From assembly GCF_001310085.1 (NCBI RefSeq), contig NZ_CP012643.1:3207501-3271500 (forward strand): DNA of 64,000 nt, read 5' to 3'. The notes under the pieces were generated by a model. That model searched no databases. It was not told the origin of the DNA and worked only from the letters and a program-made list of their open reading frames with translations. This DNA comes from Rufibacter tibetensis (GTDB lineage Bacteria > Bacteroidota > Bacteroidia > Cytophagales > Hymenobacteraceae). Of the stretch, positions 47,042 to 55,925 are shown piece by piece. Position 1 is the first letter of the stretch; each line of letters starts with the position of its first letter. The translations under genes were made by a program, and so were the position numbers.

Positions 47042-47112
47042 GTAAACGTTGATGCAACAAAAAAGCCAGGCCTTGAACAAGGCCTGGCTTTTTTGTTGCA
47101 CTAACGTTTACT
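47041..47112. terminator. Near-perfect 72-bp inverted repeat, bidirectional terminator
   Basis: Arms 47041-47075 and 47078-47112 are reverse complements apart from two adjacent mismatches; loop AA. GC core GCCAGGCCTTG flanked by A6/T6 runs. It spans exactly from the last base of the M42 stop to the first base of the rfbH stop. Confidence 0.88.
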
Positions 47113-48383
47113 TAAGAGTTGATATAGTTGCGAATTGTATCAGTGATATAGTCATAGTGCGATTCTTCAATCCCTGGCCAAACACCCAGCCAGAAAGACT
47201 GATTCATGATAATATCAGTATTCTTAAGATCCCCAACTACCCGATGATTAATGTTTGTATAAGCAGGTTGACGGAGTAAATTACCTGCAAATAACAATCT
47301 TGTTCCAATTTTCTGAGCTTCCAAATGTTGTACAAGCATATGTCTGTCATTGGAGTCGCCTTCCCTAAAAGTTAATAAAAACCCGAACCAGGATGGATCA
47401 CTTTTAGGAGTTGGTTCAGGTAAGATAAACAACTCTTCAAATTCTTTCATACGCTCATACAAAGCCGTGTAGTTTTCACGACGCCGCTGTACAAAACGAT
47501 CAACCTTTCTTAGTTGAGACAGGCCAATTGCAGCCTGCATATCGGTTACTTTCAAATTGAAACCAATATGTGAATAAGTGTACTTGTGATCGTAGCCATA
47601 AGGTAGAGTGCCTAGTTGCTGTGAAAAACGACAGCCGCAAGTGTTGTCTTTGCCAGGCTCACAGTAACAATCCCTTCCCCAATCTCTGAAGCTTTCAGCA
47701 ATTTTTGCTAAAATTGGATTGTTAATTAACACTGCACCGCCCTCACCCATGGTAATGTGGTGTGCAGGGTAGAAAGAAAAGGTAGAGATATCACCGAATG
47801 TGCCTGTTTTCTGGCCGTTGTATGTAGCGCCTAGAGAGTCGCAGTCATCTTCCACTACCCACAGGTTGTACTTTTTTGCCACCCTCATTACTTCATCCAA
47901 GTCAAATGGATTTCCTAGAGAGTGTGCGATCATGATGGCTTTTGTTTTAGGAGAAACAGCTGCCTCTATTTGCTCTGCAAGTACATTGTGTGTGGCAATG
48001 TCCACATCAATGAATACGGGAACTGCCCCAAATTGTATGATAGGATTAACAGTGGTTGGGAAACCTGCGGCAACTGTTATTACTTCGTCTCCTGGTTTAA
48101 CAGCTCTTTCTCCTAGTTTAGGTGAAGTTAATGCATAAAACGCTACTAAGTTTGCAGAGGAACCAGAGTTAACCAAAAGTGCTTTGAAGCTGCCAAAGTA
48201 GGCCGCAAACTCAGTTTCAAATTCTCTGGAAAACCGACCAGCTGTTAACCAGCCGTCCGCTACAGCTTCAATGCCTAACAATAAATCATCTTCTTCAATT
48301 ACTTTTCCGGTAACAGGAATATAATCTTGCCCTGCTGTAAAGGATTTAAAGGTTTTGAGCTGTAAGCTTTCTAAATTCTTCAT
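47112..48383 (-). CDS. rfbH: CDP-4-keto-6-deoxyglucose-3-dehydrase (E1)
   Basis: 423 residues of the PLP aminotransferase fold. In place of the PLP lysine it has His ([13 protein letters not shown], His208), the E1 hallmark. The [2Fe-2S] cysteines are present with exact E1 spacing C-x57-C-x1-C-x7-C (Cys181, 239, 241, 249). With the E3 reductase it removes the C3 hydroxyl to give CDP-3,6-dideoxy-4-ketohexose. Its substrate comes from rfbF and rfbG, 22 kb away on the other strand. A reductase gene follows on its 5' side (48547). Confidence 0.96.
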   Translation of the reverse strand: MKNLESLQLKTFKSFTAGQDYIPVTGKVIEEDDLLLGIEAVADGWLTAGRFSREFETEFAAYFGSFKALLVNSGSSANLVAFYALTSPKLGERAVKPGDEVITVAAGFPTTVNPIIQFGAVPVFIDVDIATHNVLAEQIEAAVSPKTKAIMIAHSLGNPFDLDEVMRVAKKYNLWVVEDDCDSLGATYNGQKTGTFGDISTFSFYPAHHITMGEGGAVLINNPILAKIAESFRDWGRDCYCEPGKDNTCGCRFSQQLGTLPYGYDHKYTYSHIGFNLKVTDMQAAIGLSQLRKVDRFVQRRRENYTALYERMKEFEELFILPEPTPKSDPSWFGFLLTFREGDSNDRHMLVQHLEAQKIGTRLLFAGNLLRQPAYTNINHRVVGDLKNTDIIMNQSFWLGVWPGIEESHYDYITDTIRNYINS

Positions 48384-48524
48384 TCGTGTAAATTGAGTTT
48401 CCTAAAGTATTTTCATGTTTATTTTTTATGACAAGCCTTATTGTAAAGCAAATTTTTATCACAAAATCAAACTTGAATTGGGATTGTTGGTTTCTGATGC
48501 AGAGTTTGCCTGTTTTGTTTATGC

Positions 48525-48532
48525 CAAAGTTA
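48525..48532 (-). promoter_or_regulatory. Possible -7 element for rfbH
   Basis: TAACTTTG on the minus strand in the gap between the reductase stop and the rfbH ATG (48383). No -33 TTG at 19 bases; leader would be about 135 nt. Confidence 0.35.
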
Positions 48533-48546
48533 CGACTGTAGAGTGA

Positions 48547-49590
48547 TTAGGGAGTAACTTCTATTTTTACATTTTCCGTCAAAGGATAACTGCAACATAA
48601 CAGATATTCATCAAGAGCTAAATCTTCAGGTAGCTTTTCTGGGCCGATTGTTTTTACTTCTCCGCTAACTACTTTTCCCTTACACACAGTGCAATTGCCC
48701 GTTTGACAAGAGTAATTAAGTTCTACAGAAGCATCCAAGCCAGCTTCTAGAATACTTTTTCCTTTTATAACCTCAACTTTTGTAGTTACCTGATTAAGGG
48801 AAATTTCTACATGTTGTGTTTTGATGCCCTCAAAATCTTTTGGATTCTTTACCAGTTCAAAGTCCTCAGAAAAAATTTGCGGGGCTGTTGTTCCTATGTT
48901 TGATAAAGCCTCTTTAACTGATTCTTTAAGTCCTGCCGGGCCGCAAATGTAATGCACTACGCTTTGAATGTGATTTTCATCCTCCATAACTGCCAATACC
49001 TTGCTTGGATTGATGCGACCTTGTATTAAGTAAGGATTGTCATTTTCTGATACCTTCAATTTAGTATGAAAGTGCCAAATTTTTAATTGTTGGGGATAGT
49101 TTTGCTCTAACTCAAGAATCTTATTGTGGAAGATGGCAGACTCATGGCTGCGATTTCCATAAACTAGTGTAAGGCTAAGATGAGGATGGTTCACCAAGAT
49201 ATGCTTGGTTATTGAAAATAAAGGAGTGATACCGCTACCGGCTCCCCATAAATAGATATGTTTTAATTCGGGATACAGCGTTGGTTCAAAAATGAAGTCA
49301 CCCATAGGAGGAAGTACCTCTATGCTGTCCCCAATTTTTACTTCATCAATAATATGGTTGGATACAATTCCTCCTATCACTCTTTTGACTGTTACGTCTA
49401 AGGAGGAGTCTACTCCTGGAGCGGAGGAAAAGGAGTAAGGTCTTATGTAGCGTCTGCCATTAATCCTAAAAATTAAAGTTAAATATTGTCCTGCCTTATA
49501 AGTTACTTTCCTGAGTAAAGGTTGTTTGAAGCAAAGTGTTACAGTGTCTTCCGTTTCTTGCCGAACATCTACAACTTTGAGGGTATACAT
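48547..49590 (-). CDS. E3-type CDP-glucoseen reductase with C-terminal ferredoxin domain
   Basis: 347 residues. FAD site RRYIRPYSFSSAPG, then NAD-binding YLWGAGSGITPLFSITKHI and ICGPAGLKESV, then a C-terminal plant-type [2Fe-2S] domain ELNYSCQTGNCTVCKGK, ending with DEYLLCCSYP. It would pass electrons from NADH through FAD and Fe-S to RfbH. In the known E3 proteins (AscD, RfbI) the ferredoxin domain is N-terminal, while this order is that of PaaE/HmpX-like reductases. The role with RfbH rests on neighbourhood (163-bp gap). Confidence 0.82.
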   Translation of the reverse strand: MYTLKVVDVRQETEDTVTLCFKQPLLRKVTYKAGQYLTLIFRINGRRYIRPYSFSSAPGVDSSLDVTVKRVIGGIVSNHIIDEVKIGDSIEVLPPMGDFIFEPTLYPELKHIYLWGAGSGITPLFSITKHILVNHPHLSLTLVYGNRSHESAIFHNKILELEQNYPQQLKIWHFHTKLKVSENDNPYLIQGRINPSKVLAVMEDENHIQSVVHYICGPAGLKESVKEALSNIGTTAPQIFSEDFELVKNPKDFEGIKTQHVEISLNQVTTKVEVIKGKSILEAGLDASVELNYSCQTGNCTVCKGKVVSGEVKTIGPEKLPEDLALDEYLLCCSYPLTENVKIEVTP

Positions 49591-49878
49591 ATTTATGAAA
49601 ATGCTGAGATCATCATTTATGTAAGTATAAAGTTTTAAGCTTACATAAATATTACTTATTTGATTTGCAGTCCGTGAATGCTTGCTTTTTTAACTATTCA
49701 GGTTTGAATCAGGGGCAAAAGTAAGGAATTGTCAGTTAGTATTACATGGCAAATAAAACCATTTTCAAATAGTAGAGTGGGCTATGACATTAAAAATGTA
49801 ATATGTAGGACATTATAGAGTAGTGTAATGCTGCTTATTAAACTAATGACAAAATAGACACAGGTTTACTATTGCTTC

Positions 49879-49959
49879 CATTCCCCCGACGAGATCGTGC
49901 ACAAGAGTGACATTTACGCCATGGTGGAGCTGTATAACATTCTGATGCAGAAACTGTAA
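49879..49959 (+). pseudogene. Remnant of an M42 peptidase gene 3' end
   Basis: Encodes HSPDEIVHKSDIYAMVELYN followed by ILMQKL and a stop, which matches the last 26 residues of the intact gene at 46127-47041 (SPEEIVHKSDIYAMVELYN and LLMVEL). DNA is clearly similar over 46961-47041, with synonymous and a few coding differences. Similarity begins abruptly at CATTCCCCCGA; upstream bases are unrelated. There is no start and no active-site residue beyond the final His. Confidence 0.85.
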
Positions 49960-49982
49960 AATAAGCAGCATAGAGTATACCG

Positions 49983-49990
49983 TATATTTG
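49983..49990 (+). promoter_or_regulatory. -7 promoter element of hppA
   Basis: TATATTTG matches TAnnTTTG; predicted start near 49996, leader of about 75 nt before the ATG at 50069. No -33 TTG at the usual spacing. Confidence 0.5.
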
Positions 49991-50068
49991 TTTTTTAGGG
50001 GAGAAAGCTTAGCTTGCAGAGAGCTTCTAAGCCGAAAATCCAAACCTAACCAAACAAAGCCTTACTTT

Positions 50069-52297
50069 ATGCAGACAATTCTCTACGCTATTCCCGCCCT
50101 CGGGCTGGTTGCCTTGTTGTACACTGCCATTAAATCGGCGTGGGTTACGAAGCAGGACGCCGGTGACGAAAAGATGAGCACCATTGCCCGCTACATTGCC
50201 GAAGGGGCAATGGCTTTCCTGAAGGCCGAGTACAAGGTGCTCACCTACTTCGCGATCATCGCCTCGATTTTCCTTTTCTACCTGGGCTACGTAGGCGAGA
50301 ACTCGTCTCCCATAATCGTATTAGCATTTTTAATTGGGGCTATTTTCTCGGCCCTGGCAGGTTTCATAGGCATGCGGATCGCCACCAAAGCCAACGTGCG
50401 CACCGCGCAAGCCGCTAAAACCAGTTTGTCAAAAGCGCTGGACGTATCCTTTTCCGGCGGTGCCGTGATGGGCATGGGCGTAGCCGGTTTAGCGGTGCTA
50501 GGCTTAGGTTCACTTTTTATCGCGTTCTACTACTGGTTTGTACAACGTACGGGCGCCTCTGCGAGCAGTGAAGAAATGGAAGTGGCGCTGGAAGTATTAA
50601 CCGGCTTCTCTCTAGGGGCTGAAAGCATTGCTTTATTTGCCCGAGTAGGCGGAGGCATTTACACCAAGGCGGCCGACGTAGGAGCAGATTTAGTAGGAAA
50701 AGTAGAAGCCGGTATTCCGGAAGATGACCCTAGAAACCCTGCCACCATTGCTGATAATGTGGGAGACAACGTAGGTGACGTGGCCGGTATGGGCGCTGAC
50801 TTATTCGGCTCTTACGTAGCCACCATTCTGGCCACTATGGTGCTGGGCCGAGAAATCACCGTCACCGACAACTTCGGCGGCTTGTCGCCTATCATCCTCC
50901 CCATGCTCATTGCGGGTTTGGGAATTATCTTCTCTATGATCGGGACCTTGTTTGTGCGCGTGAAGGAAGGTGGAAGCGTGCAGGCCGCGTTGAACATGGG
51001 CAACTGGTCTTCCGTGGCGCTTACAGCCATTGCTTCTTATTTCATCATTGACTGGCTTATGCCCGAGACTTTAAGCTTACGGGGGTATGAGTTCACGTCT
51101 ATGGGTATCTTTTGGGCCGTGATTATAGGCTTGGTAGTAGGAACCCTCATCTCCATCATCACCGAGTACTATACCGCCATGGGCAAAAAGCCTGTGAATT
51201 CTATTGTACAGCAATCTTCCACCGGAGCCGCAACCAACATTATTGCGGGTTTAAGCGTGGGCATGATGAGCACGGCCATGCCGATCATCGTGCTAGCTGC
51301 CGGTATCGTGTTCTCCTACGCAGTAGCGGGTTTGTACGGAGTAGCCATTGCCGCCGCCGGAATGATGGCCACCACTGCTATGCAGTTAGCCATTGACGCT
51401 TTCGGACCCATTGCCGACAATGCCGGAGGTATTGCTGAGATGAGCGAATTACCCAAAGAGGTTCGGGAGCGCACCGATATTCTGGATGCTGTAGGAAACA
51501 CCACCGCCGCTACTGGAAAGGGTTTTGCCATCGCTTCGGCGGCGTTAACTTCACTGGCGTTGTTTGCGGCCTTTGTGGGAATCTCCGGCATCAGCACCAT
51601 TGACTTGTACAAAGCACCTGTTTTAGCAGGTTTGTTTATAGGAGGCATGATCCCGTTCGTGTTCTCCGCACTAGCCATCAGTGCCGTGGGAAGAGCCGCC
51701 ATGGCCATGGTGCAGGAGGTACGGCGCCAGTTTCGTGAGATACCAGGCATCATGGAGGGCACGGGCAAACCTGAGTATGATAAGTGCGTGGCCATTTCTA
51801 CCAAAGCCGCCATCCGGGAGATGATGTTGCCGGGCGCTATTGCTTTGATTGTGCCTATCATCATCGGGTTTGGCTTGCGGGGTGTGTTTGAAGAAGTGTC
51901 CAGTGCTGAGATTTTGGGTGGCGTTCTAGCAGGGGTAACAGTGGCAGGTGTTTTGATGGCGATTTTTCAATCCAATGCTGGAGGCGCCTGGGACAACGCA
52001 AAGAAGTCCTTCGAAAAAGGAGTGATGATCAACGGGGTCATGGAATACAAAGGCTCAGATCCACACAAAGCCTCGGTGACGGGTGATACGGTAGGGGATC
52101 CGTTCAAAGATACTTCCGGGCCGTCTATGAACATCCTCATCAAGCTGATGTCTATTGTGTCATTGGTGATTGCTCCCCATATCGCGGTACGCGAAACCAC
52201 GCCTGATGCCCCTGAGAACCGACTTGACGTAGAAACCACTACCTTGAAAACTGACAAAGCAGGGCCAGATACCACGGTATCTTACCTGAAGAAATAA
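50069..52297 (+). CDS. hppA: Membrane-bound pyrophosphatase, K+-dependent Na+/H+ pump
   Basis: 742 residues from ATG 50069 ([18 protein letters not shown]); the frame extends to 49988, but the extension overlaps the promoter. About 16 helices. Substrate site [20 protein letters not shown]; the pump signature [12 protein letters not shown]. In [10 protein letters not shown] the residue after NTT is Ala, the K+-dependent type (Lys in K+-independent pumps). Hydrolyses PPi to move Na+ or H+ across the membrane; which ion is not decided from sequence. A hairpin terminator follows. Confidence 0.95.
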   Translation: MQTILYAIPALGLVALLYTAIKSAWVTKQDAGDEKMSTIARYIAEGAMAFLKAEYKVLTYFAIIASIFLFYLGYVGENSSPIIVLAFLIGAIFSALAGFIGMRIATKANVRTAQAAKTSLSKALDVSFSGGAVMGMGVAGLAVLGLGSLFIAFYYWFVQRTGASASSEEMEVALEVLTGFSLGAESIALFARVGGGIYTKAADVGADLVGKVEAGIPEDDPRNPATIADNVGDNVGDVAGMGADLFGSYVATILATMVLGREITVTDNFGGLSPIILPMLIAGLGIIFSMIGTLFVRVKEGGSVQAALNMGNWSSVALTAIASYFIIDWLMPETLSLRGYEFTSMGIFWAVIIGLVVGTLISIITEYYTAMGKKPVNSIVQQSSTGAATNIIAGLSVGMMSTAMPIIVLAAGIVFSYAVAGLYGVAIAAAGMMATTAMQLAIDAFGPIADNAGGIAEMSELPKEVRERTDILDAVGNTTAATGKGFAIASAALTSLALFAAFVGISGISTIDLYKAPVLAGLFIGGMIPFVFSALAISAVGRAAMAMVQEVRRQFREIPGIMEGTGKPEYDKCVAISTKAAIREMMLPGAIALIVPIIIGFGLRGVFEEVSSAEILGGVLAGVTVAGVLMAIFQSNAGGAWDNAKKSFEKGVMINGVMEYKGSDPHKASVTGDTVGDPFKDTSGPSMNILIKLMSIVSLVIAPHIAVRETTPDAPENRLDVETTTLKTDKAGPDTTVSYLKK

Positions 52298-52340
52298 AGC
52301 AGCAGGGAGGACATGCAAATAATCTAGCATCTTGCAACCA

Positions 52341-52378
52341 GAAAGCCCTTTTATACAGAATAGGGCTTTCCTCTTTTA
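52341..52378 (+). terminator. Terminator of hppA
   Basis: GAAAGCCCT (52341-52349) pairs with AGGGCTTTC (52362-52370), 12-nt loop, then a T-rich tail. Confidence 0.75.
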
Positions 52379-52426
52379 TTTTAGGGCAGTTTTCACCAAA
52401 TTTGATGCTTTCCAGAACCCAAAAAG

Positions 52427-52966
52427 ATGCATCATCCGCCGGTAACAATCCAAGACAAGCAGTTCAGTATTTACATTCCAGAGCGGAAAATCCTTCATAG
52501 TGTGGAGATTGTGGCGGCCCGCATCAGCCATGACTTCCGCGGGAAAGACCCTCTATTTTTAACCGTACTGAACGGGGCCTTCATGTTTGCCTCAGATTTG
52601 ATGAAAGAAGTGAGCACGCCGTGCGAGATTTCCTTCATCCGGCTTTCTTCGTATGAAGACATGCAAAGCACCGGCAAGGTGAAAGAGATCATCGGGTTGA
52701 AGGAAGAAGTGAAAGGCCGGCACGTGGTCATTGTGGAAGACATTGTGGACACCGGGCATACTATTGCCGGGCTGTTACCGCAACTGCACGCCAAAGGTCC
52801 GGCCTCGGTAGAAGTAGCTACGCTGCTCATCAAACCAGAGAGCCTGCAGCATAACTTGAGCATTAAATACCCAGCCTTGTCCATTGCCAATGACTTTGTG
52901 GTGGGCTATGGCTTAGACTATAACGGCTTCGGGAGGAACCTGCGAGACATCTACAAAGTCATGTAG
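52427..52966 (+). CDS. hpt: Hypoxanthine phosphoribosyltransferase
   Basis: 179 residues. PRPP-binding motif HVVIVEDIVDTGHTI (residues 99-113) and the flexible loop SFIRLSSYEDMQSTGKV; a C-terminal VVGYGLDYNGFGRNL binds the purine. Converts hypoxanthine or guanine and PRPP to IMP or GMP in purine salvage. Length fits the bacterial family. It lies between hppA and adk in what looks like ordinary housekeeping order. Confidence 0.95.
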   Translation: MHHPPVTIQDKQFSIYIPERKILHSVEIVAARISHDFRGKDPLFLTVLNGAFMFASDLMKEVSTPCEISFIRLSSYEDMQSTGKVKEIIGLKEEVKGRHVVIVEDIVDTGHTIAGLLPQLHAKGPASVEVATLLIKPESLQHNLSIKYPALSIANDFVVGYGLDYNGFGRNLRDIYKVM

Positions 52967-53075
52967 ATTTTGGCTAGGAGCCATTTTAAGCTTACTTTAG
53001 GAAAAACGACCAGAAAGCGAGAGGAGCCAAATTGGACTGCTCCTGTAAATTCTGTCATTTCCAAGATTTTATTCC

Positions 53076-53083
53076 TACTTTTG
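53076..53083 (+). promoter_or_regulatory. -7 promoter element of adk
   Basis: TACTTTTG, 22 nt before the adk ATG; predicted leader under 20 nt. -33 element not clear. Confidence 0.55.
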
Positions 53084-53105
53084 TTTTCTCACAATTTCAA
53101 TACTC

Positions 53106-53696
53106 ATGCTGAACATCGTACTCTTCGGTCCTCCAGGGGCAGGCAAAGGCACGCAGAGCCAGAAATTAATCCAAAAATACGGGCTGATTCACCTTTCTAC
53201 CGGTGATTTACTGCGCTCTGAGATTTCTCAAGGAACTGAATTAGGGCTCACCGCTAAGAAACTCATGGATGAAGGCCTTCTGGTGCCCGATGAAGTGGTG
53301 ATTGGCATGATTGAATCCAAGATCGCAGACAACCGCACTGCTGCCGGGTTTATCTTTGACGGCTTTCCGCGCACTGTGCCCCAAGCCGAGGCGCTGGATC
53401 AATTGCTGGTGAAATATGATCAAGGCATCACTTGCATGATTGCATTGCAGGTGAACGAAGAGGAACTGGTGAAACGCCTGTTGCTCCGTGGGCAGACCTC
53501 GGGTAGACCAGATGACGCAGATGAAACCCTCATCCAGAAGCGGGTGCAGGAGTACAACACCAAGACCACGCCAGTGGCCAACTACTATGCGCAGCAAAAC
53601 AAATTCTTCGCGGTAGACGGTATTGGTGAAATTGAGGAGATTTTCTCAAAAACCTGCGAGATCGTAGATGCTTGCCAGGTAGCCTTAAACAAGTAA
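53106..53696 (+). CDS. adk: Adenylate kinase
   Basis: 196 residues. P-loop GPPGAGKGTQS (residues 8-18), AMP site STGDLLRSEI and FDGFPRTVPQAEALD. The LID region (RGQTSGRPDDADETL) is the short form, shorter than the E. coli enzyme, as usual in Bacteroidota. Interconverts ATP, ADP and AMP; essential. Ends before a good terminator and is followed by obg. Confidence 0.97.
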   Translation: MLNIVLFGPPGAGKGTQSQKLIQKYGLIHLSTGDLLRSEISQGTELGLTAKKLMDEGLLVPDEVVIGMIESKIADNRTAAGFIFDGFPRTVPQAEALDQLLVKYDQGITCMIALQVNEEELVKRLLLRGQTSGRPDDADETLIQKRVQEYNTKTTPVANYYAQQNKFFAVDGIGEIEEIFSKTCEIVDACQVALNK

Positions 53697-53778
53697 AGAG
53701 ACCCGCTGAAGGAAAGAAGGAACGATTCAGGTCTGTTCTTCTGTTCTGCTGAGACGTTTATTTCTGATAGAATATTCT

Positions 53779-53812
53779 GGAAGCATTCTCCTTGTGGGAA
53801 TGCTTCCTTGTT
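53779..53812 (+). terminator. Terminator of adk
   Basis: GGAAGCATTC (53779-53788) pairs with GAATGCTTCC (53798-53807); 9-nt loop and a T-rich end. Confidence 0.75.
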
Positions 53813-53841
53813 AACATAGCATTTACTTTACCAATACAACT

Positions 53842-54837
53842 GTGTCATCATCCAACTTTATTGACTACGTCAAAATCTGCTGCCGATCCGGACACGGAGG
53901 AGGCGGTTCAGCCCACTTGCACCGCGACAAGAAAACTGCCCATGGTGGACCAGACGGCGGTGACGGCGGCCGGGGAGGGCACATTATCCTGAAAGGCAAT
54001 TCCCAGCTCTGGACCCTGCTTCACTTACAGTATCAAAAGCACGTGATCGCCGAGAATGGTGGTTATGGTGGTCCAAGTCACTCTAGCGGGGCTTATGGGA
54101 AAGACATTATTTTAGAGGTGCCCATCGGGACCATTGCCAGAGATGCCGAGACGGGAGAAATCAAAGCAGAAATCACTGAGGAAGGCCAAACAGAAATCAT
54201 CACGCCGGGTGGAAGGGGCGGTTTAGGAAACGCGCATTTCAAATCATCTACAAACCAAACACCTCTGTACGCCCAACCGGGTGAACCTGGGTTAGAGGAG
54301 TGGACCATCCTGGAGCTGAAACTACTTGCCGATGTGGGGTTGGTAGGTTTCCCGAACGCCGGTAAATCTACCCTGCTGTCAGTGGTTTCATCCGCGCGAC
54401 CGAAAATCGCGAACTACCCGTTCACCACGTTGGTGCCGAACCTGGGCGTAGTAGCCTACCGCGACTACAAGTCCTTCGTGATGGCCGATATCCCGGGGAT
54501 TATTGAAGGCGCCTCGGAAGGAAAAGGCCTTGGTATCCGGTTCCTGAAACATATTGAGCGGAACTCCATTCTGCTGTTCATGATCTCGGTGGAGAGCCCC
54601 GACATCAAAGAGGAGTACGAGATTCTGGTGAACGAGCTCAGGACATACAATCCTGAACTGCTGCACAAGCAGCGCCTGCTGGCGATCACCAAAACAGACC
54701 TGATTGACGATGAACTGGAGGCTGAAATGCGGGCCACGCTTCCGCAAGATCTACCTACTGTATTCATCTCCAGCCTTACCCAGAAGAACATCACGCAACT
54801 GAAAGACATGATTTGGAAGGCGCTGAATACCGCCTAG
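53842..54837 (+). CDS. obg: GTPase Obg/CgtA, ribosome assembly
   Basis: 331 residues starting at GTG (53842). Glycine-rich OBG domain ([32 protein letters not shown], about 16-60), then GTPase motifs: G1 GFPNAGKST (about 167-175), G3 DIPGI, G4 TKTD and G5 ISS. No long C-terminal OCT domain, typical of many Bacteroidota. Acts in 50S ribosome assembly and stress control. Followed by the perfect hairpin at 54891 and repeat copy A. Confidence 0.96.
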   Translation: MSSSNFIDYVKICCRSGHGGGGSAHLHRDKKTAHGGPDGGDGGRGGHIILKGNSQLWTLLHLQYQKHVIAENGGYGGPSHSSGAYGKDIILEVPIGTIARDAETGEIKAEITEEGQTEIITPGGRGGLGNAHFKSSTNQTPLYAQPGEPGLEEWTILELKLLADVGLVGFPNAGKSTLLSVVSSARPKIANYPFTTLVPNLGVVAYRDYKSFVMADIPGIIEGASEGKGLGIRFLKHIERNSILLFMISVESPDIKEEYEILVNELRTYNPELLHKQRLLAITKTDLIDDELEAEMRATLPQDLPTVFISSLTQKNITQLKDMIWKALNTA

Positions 54838-54890
54838 TTCTGTGCTTGTTATCAGAAATCAGCTTGTAGTCTCAAGGCATTTGGCGCTGC

Positions 54891-54938
54891 GGATTTATAG
54901 ACCTCACAGGTTTCAAAACCTGTGAGGTCTATAAATCC
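54891..54938. repeat. Perfect 48-bp hairpin repeat (CCTCACAGGTTT type)
   Basis: 23-bp arms (54891-54913 and 54916-54938) with loop CA. Contains ACCTCACAGGTTT, a motif I recall as recurring in intergenic DNA of several Bacteroidota; a degenerate version lies at 60550-60575. May act as a terminator for obg. It overlaps the left end of repeat copy A. Confidence 0.8.
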
Positions 54939-55160
54939 ATACTACGCATATCCGTTTCCAGCCTTCCGCCTGAGCGCCTAGAGGTCTACGGTGGCGGGCA
55001 GAGCCCGGCAGCCGAGGCTTTAGCCGAAGGCAGTGGAACTCACAGCGCGAGGGCGGAAGGCGGGGCCCCGCGGCCGTGAGCGCTTACCGGTAGAGATGAA
55101 ACAACACAGTTCATGAACCCACGCAAAAGGCAGCACTCCAAAGCATCAGCAGAAACCAAG
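54906..55160. repeat. Dispersed GC-rich structured repeat, copy A
   Basis: About 255 bases alignable to copy B at 60550-60800. The best block, 55041-55089, agrees at 46 of 49 positions. Internal pairing GCCTTCCGCC (54961-54970) with GGCGGAAGGC (55052-55061) is preserved in copy B through G-T pairs. No coding frame shared by both copies. No transposase nearby. Probably a noncoding repeat family. Confidence 0.8.
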
Positions 55161-55279
55161 TGTTTTTACAAAGCCTTCCCAAAATCACACTACCACTTAC
55201 CTGTCATACCCCTGACACAAACAGAACCAAACCAATTCGTGTTTTCGCCTAAAAATGCCAGAATGGCATAAAAACAAGA
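55161..55279. other. Upstream region of grpE
   Basis: Rest of the 512-base gap between obg and grpE. Contains a small palindromic TGCCAGAATGGCA near 55257-55269 that could be an operator. No gene seen. Confidence 0.4.
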
Positions 55280-55296
55280 TTGGCAAAATAGTTGCC
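55280..55296 (+). promoter_or_regulatory. Sigma-54-like -24/-12 promoter of grpE-dnaJ
   Basis: TTGGCA (55280-55285) and TTGC (55292-55295) give GG and GC separated by exactly 10 bases, the sigma-54 spacing (TGGCA, 6 bases, TTGC). Predicted start near 55307, 43 nt before the ATG. No TAnnTTTG was found here. Confidence 0.5.
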
Positions 55297-55349
55297 CAAT
55301 GTCAGGCACCCAGAAAAGAAGAAAGTTAATCTGAAAAGATAAAGCATAT

Positions 55350-55919
55350 ATGAGTACAGCAGCTGACCAAAATCCTCAAGAACAAGAGAATATACAGCCC
55401 GAAAACACAGAGGCGACAGAATCTACCGCAACGGAGCAGACAGAACAGCAGGCAGCAGAAACTACTGCTACATCCTCTGAGAACGGTACTTCTGAAGCCG
55501 ATGAGCTCAGAGACAAGTACCTGCGCCTGCACGCTGAGTTTGACAACTTCAGACGCCGTACGTCTAAAGAGCGCCTGGAGCTGTTTAAAACCGCTAACCA
55601 GGAGCTGATGGTGGCTTTGATTCCGGTGCTGGATGACTTGGAGCGGGCCCAGTCTGCCATGAAAGATGCGCAGGATGTGAACGCGGTGCGCGAAGGTGTG
55701 GAGCTGGTGTTCAGTAAGTTCCAGAACCTATTGCAGCAGAAAGGTCTGAAAGCCATGGATGCCGTAGGCCAGCCGTTTGACGCTGATGTGCACGAAGCCA
55801 TCACGCAGATTCCGGCCCCTTCTGAAGAAATGAAGGGCAAAGTGATTGACCAAGTAGAGAAAGGATATTACCTCAATGACAAAGTGGTTCGCTTTGCCAA
55901 GGTGGTAATTGGAGCATAA
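55350..55919 (+). CDS. grpE: GrpE, nucleotide exchange factor of DnaK
   Basis: 189 residues. Acidic, Gln/Glu/Thr-rich N-terminus (about 1-50), coiled-coil LRDKYLRLHAEFDNFRRRTS, then the C-terminal core GQPFDADVHEAITQIPAPSEE and GYYLNDKVVRFAKVVIGA. Releases ADP from DnaK. Lies 6 bases before dnaJ in one operon, as in most Bacteroidota; dnaK is not in this window. Confidence 0.96.
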   Translation: MSTAADQNPQEQENIQPENTEATESTATEQTEQQAAETTATSSENGTSEADELRDKYLRLHAEFDNFRRRTSKERLELFKTANQELMVALIPVLDDLERAQSAMKDAQDVNAVREGVELVFSKFQNLLQQKGLKAMDAVGQPFDADVHEAITQIPAPSEEMKGKVIDQVEKGYYLNDKVVRFAKVVIGA

Positions 55920-55925
55920 GAAGCC

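Larger units (their letters stand above)
49591..50068. other. Intergenic region with rfb-side promoter candidate and peptidase remnant
   Basis: 478 bases. TACTTTTG on the minus strand (49716-49723) could be the -7 element for the reductase gene, without a good -33. The middle is AT-rich with no gene; 49879-49959 is a duplicate of the M42 3' end, listed separately; the hppA promoter follows. Confidence 0.5.

Noticed and set aside
47800-48138. 112-codon plus-strand frame opposite rfbH
   Set aside because: rfbH carries every E1 signature on the minus strand; this is antisense.
49988-50068. TTG start 81 bases upstream of hppA
   Set aside because: It would overlap the -7 element, and [12 protein letters not shown] starts the usual first helix.
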